From contig CAISZB010000279.1 of NCBI GenBank assembly GCA_903889845.1, positions 1 to 23,821 of the forward strand: a stretch of DNA of 23,821 nucleotides, in the 5' to 3' direction. A model generated the notes under the pieces. It was not told the DNA's origin and did no database searches. It saw only the letters and a list, made by a program, of their open reading frames with translations. The translations under genes were made by a program, and so were the position numbers. Below are positions 1 to 9,929 of the stretch, one piece after another. This DNA comes from an uncultured Verrucomicrobium sp. (GTDB lineage Bacteria; Verrucomicrobiota; Verrucomicrobiia; Methylacidiphilales; GAS474). Numbering within the stretch: position 1 is the first letter of the stretch; the number at the start of each line of letters is the position of its first letter.

Positions 1-160
1 GGAGAACCCTCCTTGGGAGATTGGCCTGAAGGGCATTACCCATCACTTCGCCCCCTCCCCCCCCCGATTTCTCCTTTCTTGCCCCGGGGTGCTGTCGATT
101 GCCGCAGGCGGGCTTTCCCTCTGTTCGGCGAGGGCGGCGATGGGTCTAATGGGCACCCCT

Positions 161-1627
161 ATGGCTACGCCCCCCGCCACGCCTTCCCCCGCCCTGCCCC
201 GGATCATCCAAGGCGGCATGGGGGTCGGCATCTCCCATTGGCGCCTTGCTCGGGAAGTGGCTCGACGAGGCCATCTGGGCGTCGTCTCCGGCACGGCTCT
301 CGACCTCGTCCTGGCCCGGCGCCTCCAGCAAGGCGACCCGGAGGGGACGATGCGGCGGGCGATGGCCCGGTTCCCGATTCCAGAGATCGCCCGGCAGGCG
401 GAGGAACGCTACTTCCTGCCCGAAGGGCTGCGGAACGGGGATGCCTACCGCCCCGTCCCCATGCCCCGGATCGACCTCTCCCCCGACCACCTCCGCCTCA
501 TCGTCCTGGCAAATTTCGTCGAGGTCTCCCTCGCAAAGGAGGGCCACGACGGGACGGTCGGCATCAATTTCCTCGAAAAAATCCAGATCCCGACCCTCGC
601 CGCGATCTACGGCGCGATGCTGGCCGGGGCCGACTACATCTGCATGGGGGCGGGCATCCCGAACCACATCCCCGGCGTGATCGACAAGCTGGCCCTCGGC
701 GAGGCCGTGAGCCTGAAGGTCGATGTCGCCGGAGGCCGGGACATCCCGGGGGACGAGGCGGAGCGGACTCTCGTCTTCGACCCGCGCGAATTCTGGCAAG
801 GACAGAGCGAGCCGCCCAAGCTGAAGCGGCCGGAGTTCCTCGCCATCGTCTCCTCCTTCACCCTCGCGCTGAGCCTGGCCCGGAAGGCGACCGGGCGGAT
901 CACGGGCTTCGTCGTCGAGGGGAGCCGCGCGGGCGGCCACAACGCCCCGCCCCGGGGACCGATGAAACTCACCGAGCGGGGCGAGCCGGTCTACGGGGAG
1001 CGCGACGCGCCCGACCTGGAACGCTTCCGCGGCCTGGGTTACCCCTTCTGGCTGGCCGGTTCCTACGGCGCGCCCGGCAAGCTGGCCGAGGCCCTGGCCG
1101 AGGGCGCCACGGGGATCCAGGTGGGGACCCCCTTCGCGTTCTGCGAGGAATCGGGGATGGACGCCGACGTGAAGCGTCGCGTGCTGGAGCGGGTGCGCCA
1201 GGGCGGCCTCGAAGTCTACACCGATCCCCAGGCCTCGCCGACGGGGTTCCCGTTCAAGGTCGTCGCGCTGGAGGGGACCGCCTTCTTCCCGGGCATCGGC
1301 TGGCCCGAGCGCCGCGTCTGCGACGTCGGCGTGTTGCGCCACATCTACGCGCGGCCCGACGGCACCGTCGGCTACCGCTGCCCCAGCGAGGCCGTCGATG
1401 ACTACGTCCGCAAGGGCGGCCACGCGGAGGAGACGCCGGGAAAGAAGTGCCTGTGCAACGGCCTCCTGGCCGCCGCCGGTCTGGGCCGCCGCGACGCCTC
1501 CGGCCTCGCGGAGCCGCCCCTCGTCACCGCGGGGGATTCCCTGACCGACCTGGGTCGCTTCCTGCCGAAGGAGGGGACTTCGGTTTCCTATAGCGCCGCC
1601 TCGGTGCTGGAAGCCCTGTTGCGGTAG
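161..1627 (+). CDS. nitronate monooxygenase / 2-nitropropane dioxygenase family flavoprotein
   Basis: Predicted FMN-dependent TIM-barrel enzyme of the nitronate monooxygenase (NMO)/FabK/PfaD superfamily, acting in the cytoplasm; members oxidise alkyl nitronates or reduce enoyl groups. Seen in the sequence: an N-terminal IIQGGMGVGIS strand (residues about 15-25) typical of the FMN-binding first beta strand, a central ADYICMGAGIP segment, EGSRAGGHNAPP near residue 257 (the AGGH motif carries the family's catalytic histidine), and GATGIQVGTPFAFCEESG as a phosphate-binding strand. At 488 residues it is longer than single-domain NMOs (about 320-360) and has a C-terminal extension with a Cys-x-Cys (KKCLCNG). 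In-frame ATGs also occur at 89, 140 and 149. I chose 161 because the homologous part starts just after it and it is preceded by CACCCCT, as in other genes here. It converges on the araC-type gene, 15 bp away. The exact substrate cannot be read from sequence. Confidence 0.82.
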   Translation: MATPPATPSPALPRIIQGGMGVGISHWRLAREVARRGHLGVVSGTALDLVLARRLQQGDPEGTMRRAMARFPIPEIARQAEERYFLPEGLRNGDAYRPVPMPRIDLSPDHLRLIVLANFVEVSLAKEGHDGTVGINFLEKIQIPTLAAIYGAMLAGADYICMGAGIPNHIPGVIDKLALGEAVSLKVDVAGGRDIPGDEAERTLVFDPREFWQGQSEPPKLKRPEFLAIVSSFTLALSLARKATGRITGFVVEGSRAGGHNAPPRGPMKLTERGEPVYGERDAPDLERFRGLGYPFWLAGSYGAPGKLAEALAEGATGIQVGTPFAFCEESGMDADVKRRVLERVRQGGLEVYTDPQASPTGFPFKVVALEGTAFFPGIGWPERRVCDVGVLRHIYARPDGTVGYRCPSEAVDDYVRKGGHAEETPGKKCLCNGLLAAAGLGRRDASGLAEPPLVTAGDSLTDLGRFLPKEGTSVSYSAASVLEALLR

Positions 1628-1642
1628 CGGCTCTTTAGCCCT

Positions 1643-2467
1643 TTAGCCCCGCACCGACCTCGGGGTCGCTCCGCGCAGGGCGCGGAAGGCCTTGCAGAAA
1701 TGGGCGGAGTCGGCGAAGCCCGCGGCGGCGGCGATCTCCTTCACGGTGAGGTCGGAGCCGGTGAGGAGTTCCTCCGCCCGGTCGACCCGGGCCCGGCGCA
1801 GGAAGGCGCGGGGCGCCATGCCGTACCGGCGATGGAAGAGGGTCGAGAAATGGGCCGCGGAGAGGGAGTGGTAGGAGGCGACCTGGGTGATCGTCAGCCG
1901 GGAGTTCAGGTTGCGGCGCAGGGTGTGGGCGGCGGCCTCGACGCAGCGGAGCTGCCGGGGATTGAGGCCCGGAGCGGTCGGGGCTTCGTCGTCCGGGGCG
2001 ACGGACGCCCCCCCTTCCGCCTGCCGCGAAATCAGGAGGAGGAGGGTCTGGATCGCCAGCCGGATGCGGGGGGCGTTCCGGGGCAGGCTGTGCTCGCGAT
2101 AGATCGTGCGGAAGGCCCGGACGACCTCGTCGGCATCGTCGCCGAGGGCGACGGGGCGGCCAGCCCACGACGGCGTCGGCGCGGCGGAGTCGAATCCGAT
2201 CCAGGCCAGACGCACCTCCTTTTCGGACTCAAGCTCCTCCCGATGCCCCGCTTCCGGGGGAACGAGGATCACCTCCCCCGCCGCAACGGCGTGACACGCG
2301 CGGGGCCGCGACCGAGAGCCGAGCCGCCAGACCGCCGCCCCGGAGAGCACCAGGCCCAGTTCGTAAAAGGGATGCCGATGCCAGTCGAGAAAGCGGGGGC
2401 TCGGAAAGCGGCTCTCCGCCACGAGACGGAGCTCCATGTCGCCCTCCCATAATTGTATCTTTGGCAT
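1643..2467 (-). CDS. AraC-family transcriptional regulator
   Basis: Predicted DNA-binding regulator of 274 residues. The N-terminal half has a cupin-like sensing domain (DWHRHPFYELGLVLSG, then GEVILVPPEAGH), the usual sugar-binding fold of AraC proteins. The last 100 or so residues form the double helix-turn-helix: first helix pair around LTITQVASYHSLSAAHFSTLFHR, second around LTVKEIAAAAGFADSAHFCKAFR, ending in the family's G-x-TP-x-x-x-R pattern. An upstream in-frame ATG at 2584 exists, but the ATG at 2467 has a good ribosome binding site (GAGGA, about 5 nt upstream) and starts at the conserved fold. It is divergent from the beta-galactosidase gene with 119 bp between the starts, so control of that gene, probably in response to a sugar, is the simplest inference. 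The inducer is unknown. Confidence 0.93.
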   Translation of the reverse strand: MPKIQLWEGDMELRLVAESRFPSPRFLDWHRHPFYELGLVLSGAAVWRLGSRSRPRACHAVAAGEVILVPPEAGHREELESEKEVRLAWIGFDSAAPTPSWAGRPVALGDDADEVVRAFRTIYREHSLPRNAPRIRLAIQTLLLLISRQAEGGASVAPDDEAPTAPGLNPRQLRCVEAAAHTLRRNLNSRLTITQVASYHSLSAAHFSTLFHRRYGMAPRAFLRRARVDRAEELLTGSDLTVKEIAAAAGFADSAHFCKAFRALRGATPRSVRG

Positions 2468-2481
2468 GATTTCCTCGTGTA

Positions 2482-2510
2482 TTTTGTCAAAATCTAAAAT
2501 AGAGACAATA
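2482..2510. promoter_or_regulatory. imperfect inverted repeat in the araC-lacZ divergent intergenic region
   Basis: The AT-rich core of this otherwise GC-rich 119-bp gap carries TTTTGTC (2482-2488) and GACAATA (2504-2510), inverted with one mismatch and a 15-nt spacer. TTGTCA at 2484-2489 could also serve as a -35 element for the rightward gene, with AATAAA 17 nt further on as a weak -10. Position between two divergent genes fits a regulator binding site. The assignment is inference; AraC proteins more often use direct repeats, so this could equally be promoter sequence. Confidence 0.35.
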
Positions 2511-2511
2511 A

Positions 2512-5739
<3,228 letters not shown>

Positions 5740-5769
5740 AGCGGTTCCCGTTAGAGCATTTTCACCTTA

Positions 5770-5815
5770 GAGCCTATCCGAATAACCCGGCAGGCCGCGT
5801 TATTCGGATAGGCTC
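5770..5815. mobile_element. 46-bp palindromic element flanked by TTA: possible IS remnant or miniature element
   Basis: GAGCCTATCCGAATAAC at 5770-5786 is perfectly inverted at 5799-5815, with a 12-nt loop between the arms. Both outer edges are TTA (5767-5769 and 5816-5818), which is what a 3-bp target duplication would look like. Terminal repeats beginning GAGCC and TNA target duplications are known for some IS5-family groups (recall, not searched). The element has no room for a gene. It could be the fused ends of a deleted insertion sequence, a very small MITE, or simply a hairpin. It lacks the T-run of a standard intrinsic terminator. Confidence 0.5.
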
Positions 5816-5831
5816 TTATGTTGACGCAAAA

Positions 5832-5958
5832 GCATCCCGGAGGGATGCCAGCCATTAGCCGGGGGTTGAGGCCGTGAGGCCGACACCCCCGGTAGGGGAT
5901 AAAAAGAAGTCGCGCTTCGCAAAGGGTCTCTCTTCCCTTTGCGATCAAGCCGAAGCGC
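5832..5958. repeat. REP-like palindromic repeat cluster
   Basis: Three hairpins lie in succession. GCATCCC (5832-5838) pairs with GGGATGC (5842-5848) over a GGA loop. CCGGGGGT (5859-5866) pairs with ACCCCCGG (5885-5892), with an inner GGCC-GTGA-GGCC hairpin at 5870-5881. CGCAAAGGG (5918-5926) pairs with CCCTTTGCG (5935-5943), overlapping an alternative outer pair GCGCTTCG (5912-5919) with CGAAGCGC (5951-5958). The first two resemble palindromic repeats I recall as abundant between genes in Verrucomicrobiota and Planctomycetota. Copy number in this genome is unknown. Confidence 0.6.
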
Positions 5959-6144
5959 ACCTCGGAGAGAGGACGTTTAAGAGGACGCCCCGGCAACCAT
6001 CATGGAATAGCCACATCGGCTCCGGGGCGAATGCTTATCCCGTATTTACCGGTGGTGTCGCTTCGTTGCCTCCCGGCCCTGCTACTCAGTTTCTCCTTCG
6101 GGTGGCTTGCGCTATCGCGCAGGCAGTCTCCAGCCGCGCCCCTT

Positions 6145-6795
6145 TTACCCCGCCACCAGTGCGACGCTGGCGGAGGAGCCGATCCGGGTCGCCCCGGCCT
6201 CGATCAGGGCCTCGGCCTGGGCGCGGGTCTTGATCCCGCCGCTCGCCTTCACGCCGAAGCGGCAGCCGACGGCCTCCCGCATTAGTTTCACCGCCTCGAC
6301 GGTCGCCCCGCCGGAGCCGAACCCGGTCGAGGTCTTCACGAAGTGGGCCCCCGCCGCGACGACGCGCTTCGAGGCCGCCGCGATTTCCTCCGGTGTCAAC
6401 GCCGCTGTCTCCAGGATCACCTTCACCAGCCGCCCCTGGGCGGCGGAGACGACCTCGTGGACCTCGTGCTCGATGAAGTCCCAGTGGCCTTCCTTCGCCG
6501 CGCCGATGTTGAGGACCATGTCGAGCTCGTCGGCCCCGGCCTCGACCGCCACGCGGGCCTCGGCGACCTTCGACCGGCTGGCCGTCGCGCCGAGGGGGAA
6601 CCCGACGACGGTGCAGACCTTCACGGACGAACCCTCCAGCAGCTTCCGGCAATCGGCGATCCAGTACGGGTTGACGCAGACGGAGAAGAAGCGGTATTCC
6701 CGCGCCTCCGAGCAAAGCTGCGCGATCTGGTGCCGCGTCGCCGTCGAGGCGAGGAGGGTGTGGTCGATGAGTTCGTTCAGGTTTTCGATGGGCAT
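6145..6795 (-). CDS. deoC: deoxyribose-phosphate aldolase
   Basis: Class I aldolase that splits 2-deoxyribose 5-phosphate into glyceraldehyde 3-phosphate and acetaldehyde, in deoxynucleoside breakdown in the cytoplasm. The 216 residues fit the short DeoC form. Catalytic residues are in place: Asp92 in DELDMVLNIG, the Schiff-base Lys154 in HFVKTSTGFG, and the activating Lys183 in GVKASGGIKT, with the VCTVVGFPLGA strand near residue 60 and a C-terminal GATRIGSS phosphate-binding turn. The ATG at 6795 is the first of the homologous region; it is preceded by a run of seven C on the coding strand and no Shine-Dalgarno sequence. It lies 24 bp downstream of the glycosyltransferase gene and may be the last gene of a minus-strand operon. 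No other deo genes are nearby. Confidence 0.96.
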   Translation of the reverse strand: MPIENLNELIDHTLLASTATRHQIAQLCSEAREYRFFSVCVNPYWIADCRKLLEGSSVKVCTVVGFPLGATASRSKVAEARVAVEAGADELDMVLNIGAAKEGHWDFIEHEVHEVVSAAQGRLVKVILETAALTPEEIAAASKRVVAAGAHFVKTSTGFGSGGATVEAVKLMREAVGCRFGVKASGGIKTRAQAEALIEAGATRIGSSASVALVAG

Positions 6796-6819
6796 AGGGG
6801 GGGTGTTCGCTGACGGTTG

Positions 6820-7848
6820 CTAACGAGGCGGCAATCCGAAGACCGAGCGCCAGAGCCGGTTCCGGTGGGCCGTGAAGCCATGCTGCGGGGCCCACGCCTC
6901 GATGTCGATGGGGAGGCCGGGAGAGCAGGTGTACCAGGCCCAGGCCCGCTCGTAAGGGGTGAGGCTCCCCTTGCGGCGGCGGCGCCAGGGGAGGAGGCCC
7001 AGGGACTCCGCCCGGCCCCGCCAGCCGGGAGCCGTGGCGGCGAGCCACGGACGCCGGAGGGAGGCCCCGTGGATGATCATCCGGTAGATGTCGGAAGGGC
7101 GGACGGTCTGCCGCTCCGCCGGGAAGGGGCGGTCCCAGCCCGATTGGGCGATGCAGTCGACCCCCAGCTCCATCCGCTGGTAGGAAAGGGAGGCGACGCC
7201 CTCGCCCTTCGCCAGCCGTTCCCGGACGAAGAGGTTGAAGACGTCCTGCTCCGTGAAGGGGAAGAAGCGTTCCCCCCACTTCGTGTCGATGTCGGCGAAG
7301 AGCGTCCGGCAGGTCTGCGAGTAGCGGGAGAGGAAGGCCGAGTCCCGGGGGGCGCGGAAGCCGATGAGGCCGACGTTCACGTAGGGATGGGGCGGCAGGG
7401 GCCAGGCGACGCCCGCGCGGCGGCACTGCTCGCGGACCCACAGGTCGCGCGGGTCGTAGCGCTGGTCGGCCTCCGTCGAGACGACGATCCCGTCCTCGAC
7501 GCCGTCGAGGAGGAAGCCGCACGGACGCTCGAAGAGGATATCGGAATCGAGGCAGCAGTAGTCGCCGGGCTCCCGGTTCAGCATGATGTCGATCCGCTTC
7601 ACGAAGTGGTGCGGGCGGGGGTTCTCCTCCGGCAGCAGCTCGTAGGAAAGGCCCGGGGCCGCAGGGCAGAGGGCCGGGTCGAGCGGCTCGAAGTGGCCGA
7701 TGATGAAGCGGCCCGTGAAGCCGTTCATCCGGGCGCTGTTGAAGAGCGCGAAGGCGCCCGGCAGGAAGCGCCGGTCGATCCCGGTGAGGAGCGTGGCGGA
7801 GGCACCCCATTCGGTGCGGGCGGAGAGTTCTTTGCGGTCGGGGGTCAT
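6820..7848 (-). CDS. GT-A-fold glycosyltransferase-like protein
   Basis: Predicted glycosyltransferase of 342 residues resembling nucleotide-diphospho-sugar transferases of the GT8 type. Features seen: an N-terminal strand ASATLLTGIDRRFLPGAFALFNSAR typical of the opening of such domains, a DSD metal-binding motif at residues 101-103 (DYCCLDSDILFE), YVNVGLIGF after the acceptor loop, and FTEQDVFN, the usual D-Q-D-like helix that precedes a conserved His-containing end (MIIHGAS). No membrane helix or signal peptide, so it would act at the cytoplasmic face. An alternative start at 7872 would overlap the toxin gene stop by 14 nt; the ATG at 7848 begins 10 bp after that stop. It sits between a toxin-antitoxin pair and deoC with short gaps. 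Donor and acceptor cannot be assigned. Confidence 0.65.
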   Translation of the reverse strand: MTPDRKELSARTEWGASATLLTGIDRRFLPGAFALFNSARMNGFTGRFIIGHFEPLDPALCPAAPGLSYELLPEENPRPHHFVKRIDIMLNREPGDYCCLDSDILFERPCGFLLDGVEDGIVVSTEADQRYDPRDLWVREQCRRAGVAWPLPPHPYVNVGLIGFRAPRDSAFLSRYSQTCRTLFADIDTKWGERFFPFTEQDVFNLFVRERLAKGEGVASLSYQRMELGVDCIAQSGWDRPFPAERQTVRPSDIYRMIIHGASLRRPWLAATAPGWRGRAESLGLLPWRRRRKGSLTPYERAWAWYTCSPGLPIDIEAWAPQHGFTAHRNRLWRSVFGLPPR

Positions 7849-7858
7849 GAATGCGGGG

Positions 7859-8128
7859 TTAGCGATAGACATCCTTGCGATGCTTCACCCGGTCGATGCC
7901 GACGAGCCGGATCGTGGTGAAAACCTCATAGATCACGCGATAGTCCCCCACCCGGACGCGCCAGACATGCTCGCTGCCGGTCAGCTTCACGGCTCCGTGG
8001 GGAAAGGGGTCGGAGGCCAATCCTGCGGCGGTGGCGACGATCTTTGCCACCTCCCGTCCGGGGATCTTGCGCAGATCCTTTTTGACCGACTTCCGCCATT
8101 CGAGTCTATAAGTCGGCGAGGATGCCAT
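7859..8128 (-). CDS. RelE/ParE-family toxin
   Basis: Small basic protein of 89 residues with the RelE/ParE toxin pattern. It has an N-terminal YRLEWRKSVKKDLRKIP helix, a middle PFPHGAVKLTGSEHVWRVRVGDYRVIYEV, which is the hallmark beta-hairpin (WR-R-GDYR-IY), and a C-terminal VKHRKDVYR with the basic/Tyr end found in ribosome-dependent mRNA endonucleases of this family. It overlaps the upstream antitoxin by 23 nt, so the two are translated together. RelE members cut mRNA at the ribosome while ParE members block gyrase; the WRVRVGDYRVIY and HRKDVY pattern favours the RelE side, but this is not certain. It is the second gene of a type II toxin-antitoxin module. Confidence 0.87.
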   Translation of the reverse strand: MASSPTYRLEWRKSVKKDLRKIPGREVAKIVATAAGLASDPFPHGAVKLTGSEHVWRVRVGDYRVIYEVFTTIRLVGIDRVKHRKDVYR

Positions 8129-8303
8129 CCTTCTTCAATTCTCGGATGAATTTGTCGTGCGGTATCAGGGGCTCGTCGCGGCGATCGGCGACAGCGGCGA
8201 GGTCGGCGAGGTCTTCGAGCAGTTGCCGGTACTTCTTTAACGACAGGACGACCGCCGTCTTCTTGCCGCGGGTATCGGTCAAATAGTGGACGGAGGCGGC
8301 CAT
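8106..8303 (-). CDS. Phd/YefM- or RelB-like antitoxin
   Basis: A 65-residue protein directly upstream of and overlapping the RelE/ParE-like toxin. The N-terminal part, VHYLTDTRGKKTAVVLSLKKYRQLLE, reads like the short beta strand plus VVLS-x-x-x-Y-x-x-L helix of the Phd/YefM DNA-binding fold. The acidic/charged C-terminus (IPHDKFIRELKKDGILADL) would wrap around the toxin. AAGG lies about 8 nt upstream of the ATG. The antitoxin-first order and overlap fit the usual autoregulated operon. The gene starts 30 bp after the end of the upstream minus-strand gene. Confidence 0.83.
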   Translation of the reverse strand: MAASVHYLTDTRGKKTAVVLSLKKYRQLLEDLADLAAVADRRDEPLIPHDKFIRELKKDGILADL

Positions 8304-8333
8304 GAGTGAAACCTTAACCTGTTTTCCCGCCGT

Positions 8334-9392
8334 CTACAATCTCATCTCTCCCTGCCGGTGGAGGATGTCGGTGAATTTCTCCCGCTTCTCCGACGCCTCC
8401 AAGTGGTCGAAGAATTCCTCCGGGGTCTCGAAGAGGTGGCCCTTCTCGATGTAGCTGTCGGTGGTGAAGGGGGAGAAGCCCTTCGGGAAGATCATGTACC
8501 GGGCCTTCATGTAGTCGCGGGCGTGGCCCAGCTCGTCCATCATCCCGGCGGAAAGCGGGGGCCGCTCCGGGTAGGGATGGATCGCGACGACGGCATCGAC
8601 CTTGCCGACGTACCAGTGGAGGTCGCGGTGGACGGTGTAGGCGTAGATCAGTTCCCGGTCGATCTGGGAATCGTGGTCGGTCCCGATCTCGACGGTCTGC
8701 GGATCGATGACCACGGCGTAGTCCCGCAGGCGGCGGATGACGGTGTTCACCACCTGCCGCTTCTCCGGCGTCGCGTAGGTCATGGAGTAGCTGGCGTAGA
8801 CGACCCACGGCTTCGGATGGACGACCAGCTTGTAGAGGCAATCGGGCGGCTCCCCGACGGCGATCACGTAGTGGGGGATACCCATGTTCCGCGCCCAATC
8901 CTCGGAGAGGGAGACCTCCTCGTTCATCCAGGAAAGGATCTCGTAGAGGTTGTGATGGCGGGCCTTCAGCGAACGGAGGAAGCTGTCCCCGGTGTCGAGC
9001 TTCTCCATCTCCCGCTTGATGACCCACTCGGCCTCGATCAGCGTCACGATGCAGTCGGGCCGGATGAAGTCCTTGATGACGCGCTGATCCTTGAACTTCC
9101 GGTTGATCCGGTTCCACTCGACCGTGGCCGGGGCGCGGACGATGACGTCCTTCAGGCCCCGCTTCTCGATCTCGAAACCGATCTTCTCGTATTCCCGTTC
9201 CCGGGTCAGCTCGAAGACGTAGTCGGTCGTCCCCAGGAGGCGCTCCATCGGCTTGCGGCCCGCCTTGGTGAATTCCTTCACCGCATCGAAGACATGGATT
9301 TCCCGGCCGTTCTGGCGACCGAGCTCGACGACTTTCTCCAGATAGGCCGCATCGGCCATCCCGGCGATCATTCCGGTGACAAGGACTCGCAT
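8334..9392 (-). CDS. hypothetical two-domain protein: degenerate P-loop-like N-terminus and nucleoside deoxyribosyltransferase-like C-terminus
   Basis: A 352-residue soluble protein not confidently recognised. The N-terminus, MRVLVTGMIAGMADAAYLEKV, reads as the first strand and P-loop of a nucleoside-kinase-like domain, but the expected Gly-Lys-Ser/Thr is Met-Ala-Asp (residues 12-14), so normal ATP binding is doubtful. Downstream are FDAVKEFTKAGRKPMERLLG and a run of strand-helix segments ending at WVIKREMEKL. The C-terminal half holds VVIDPQTVEIG, VDAVVAIHPYPERPPLSAGMMDELGHA and RYMIFPKG; Asp/Glu at DELGHA (Glu287) is placed like the nucleophile Glu of nucleoside 2-deoxyribosyltransferases. 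Start 9392 is the ATG where this fold begins; the open frame continues upstream without homology. It may head the minus-strand operon with the toxin-antitoxin pair, glycosyltransferase and deoC. Function unknown. Confidence 0.6.
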   Translation of the reverse strand: MRVLVTGMIAGMADAAYLEKVVELGRQNGREIHVFDAVKEFTKAGRKPMERLLGTTDYVFELTREREYEKIGFEIEKRGLKDVIVRAPATVEWNRINRKFKDQRVIKDFIRPDCIVTLIEAEWVIKREMEKLDTGDSFLRSLKARHHNLYEILSWMNEEVSLSEDWARNMGIPHYVIAVGEPPDCLYKLVVHPKPWVVYASYSMTYATPEKRQVVNTVIRRLRDYAVVIDPQTVEIGTDHDSQIDRELIYAYTVHRDLHWYVGKVDAVVAIHPYPERPPLSAGMMDELGHARDYMKARYMIFPKGFSPFTTDSYIEKGHLFETPEEFFDHLEASEKREKFTDILHRQGEMRL

Positions 9393-9471
9393 GAGAGTGC
9401 GCCACGGTACCCGGGCCACCGAGGGAAGTAAAGGGTGGCGGCGAGGGCCGAAATCGGCTAGGATGCCCCCC

Positions 9472-9681
9472 ATGCGGACCATGAAATATTGCGTGTACAA
9501 AGAGGCGCCTTATTACGTGGCCCAATGCCTCAACGTCGATGTGTCCAGCTTCGGCAACACCGTCGAGGAAGCCGTCGCCAATCTCAAGGAAGCGGTCGAA
9601 CTTCACTTCGAGGATGCCCCCGCCGGGGATTATCAGCAGATCGACGAAGTCCTGATCGGGGAAAGCCTCGTCCATGGCTAG
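9472..9681 (+). CDS. hicB: HicB-family antitoxin
   Basis: A 69-residue protein matching the short single-domain HicB antitoxins. It has the strand pair KYCVYKEAPYYVAQCLNVDVSS, the FGNTVEEAVANLKEAVELHFED helix (G-x-T-x-x-E-A-x-x-N-L-x-E-A-x-x-L), and no C-terminal DNA-binding domain. In-frame ATGs lie at 9463, 9472 and 9481; 9472 is chosen because AGG lies 9 nt upstream. HicB binds HicA and blocks its active site. Its end overlaps the start of the hicA reading frame by 8 nt, so the order is antitoxin first. The gene is divergent from the hypothetical two-domain protein, with 79 bp between starts. Its partner toxin gene is interrupted. Confidence 0.88.
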   Translation: MRTMKYCVYKEAPYYVAQCLNVDVSSFGNTVEEAVANLKEAVELHFEDAPAGDYQQIDEVLIGESLVHG

Positions 9682-9880
9682 GCTCCTGGGTTCCCGCGAA
9701 GTCACCGATCTCCTCTCCGCCCACGGCTTCGCCTTCGTCTAGCAGCGGGGAAGCCATCAAAAATACCGCAGCCCCGATGGTCACAGCGTGATTGTCCCCG
9801 CCGGGCGCAAGGAAATACCGCGCGGCACCCTCGCCTCCATCATCCGCCAATCGGGATTGCCCAGAGAACTTTTTTCATAG
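9674..9880 (+). pseudogene. hicA: hicA mRNA-interferase toxin, interrupted by an in-frame TAG
   Basis: Read from the ATG at 9674, the frame encodes a HicA-like protein of 68 codons except that codon 23 is TAG (9740-9742). Before it: RLLGSREVTDLLSAHGFAFV, the first HicA helix and strand. After it: QRGSHQKYRSPDGHSVIVP, then IPRGTLASIIRQSGL, which carries the family's catalytic histidine (His28 in GSH), the beta hairpin and the last helix. The dsRNA-binding-like fold is therefore complete apart from one stop codon. No in-frame ATG between the stop and His28 would allow restart. A single substitution such as TCG or CAG to TAG would explain it. Sequencing error or suppression of amber codons are alternatives. 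Confidence 0.85.
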
Positions 9881-9929
9881 GCGACTCCCGCCCCATGTCG
9901 TAGAATTGGTCCCTTTCCCCCCCACCTCT

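Larger units (their letters stand above)
5740..6144. other. gene-free intergenic region with repeats and hairpins
   Basis: A 405-bp gap between beta-galactosidase and deoC, two convergent genes. Open frames through it (for example 5874-6233) have no credible start or composition and read through repeat DNA. It holds the 46-bp palindrome at 5770-5815, a REP-like hairpin cluster at 5832-5958, and a further inverted repeat, CGCCCCGG (5986-5993) with CCGGGGCG (6022-6029). A segment near 6050, ACCGGTGGTGTCGCTTCG, looks like a degenerate further copy of the REP-like repeat. Confidence 0.7.

Noticed and set aside
13..1401. 462-codon open frame overlapping the monooxygenase gene
   Set aside because: Arg/Pro-rich shadow frame; the overlapping frame has clear NMO motifs.
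5770..5815. Intrinsic terminator for beta-galactosidase
   Set aside because: The stem is followed by TTATG with no U-tract, and the flanking TTA repeats point to a mobile origin; some terminator activity cannot be excluded.
5874..6233. 119-codon open frame in the intergenic repeat region
   Set aside because: It reads through REP-like hairpins and into deoC on the other strand; such repeat-derived frames are commonly spurious.
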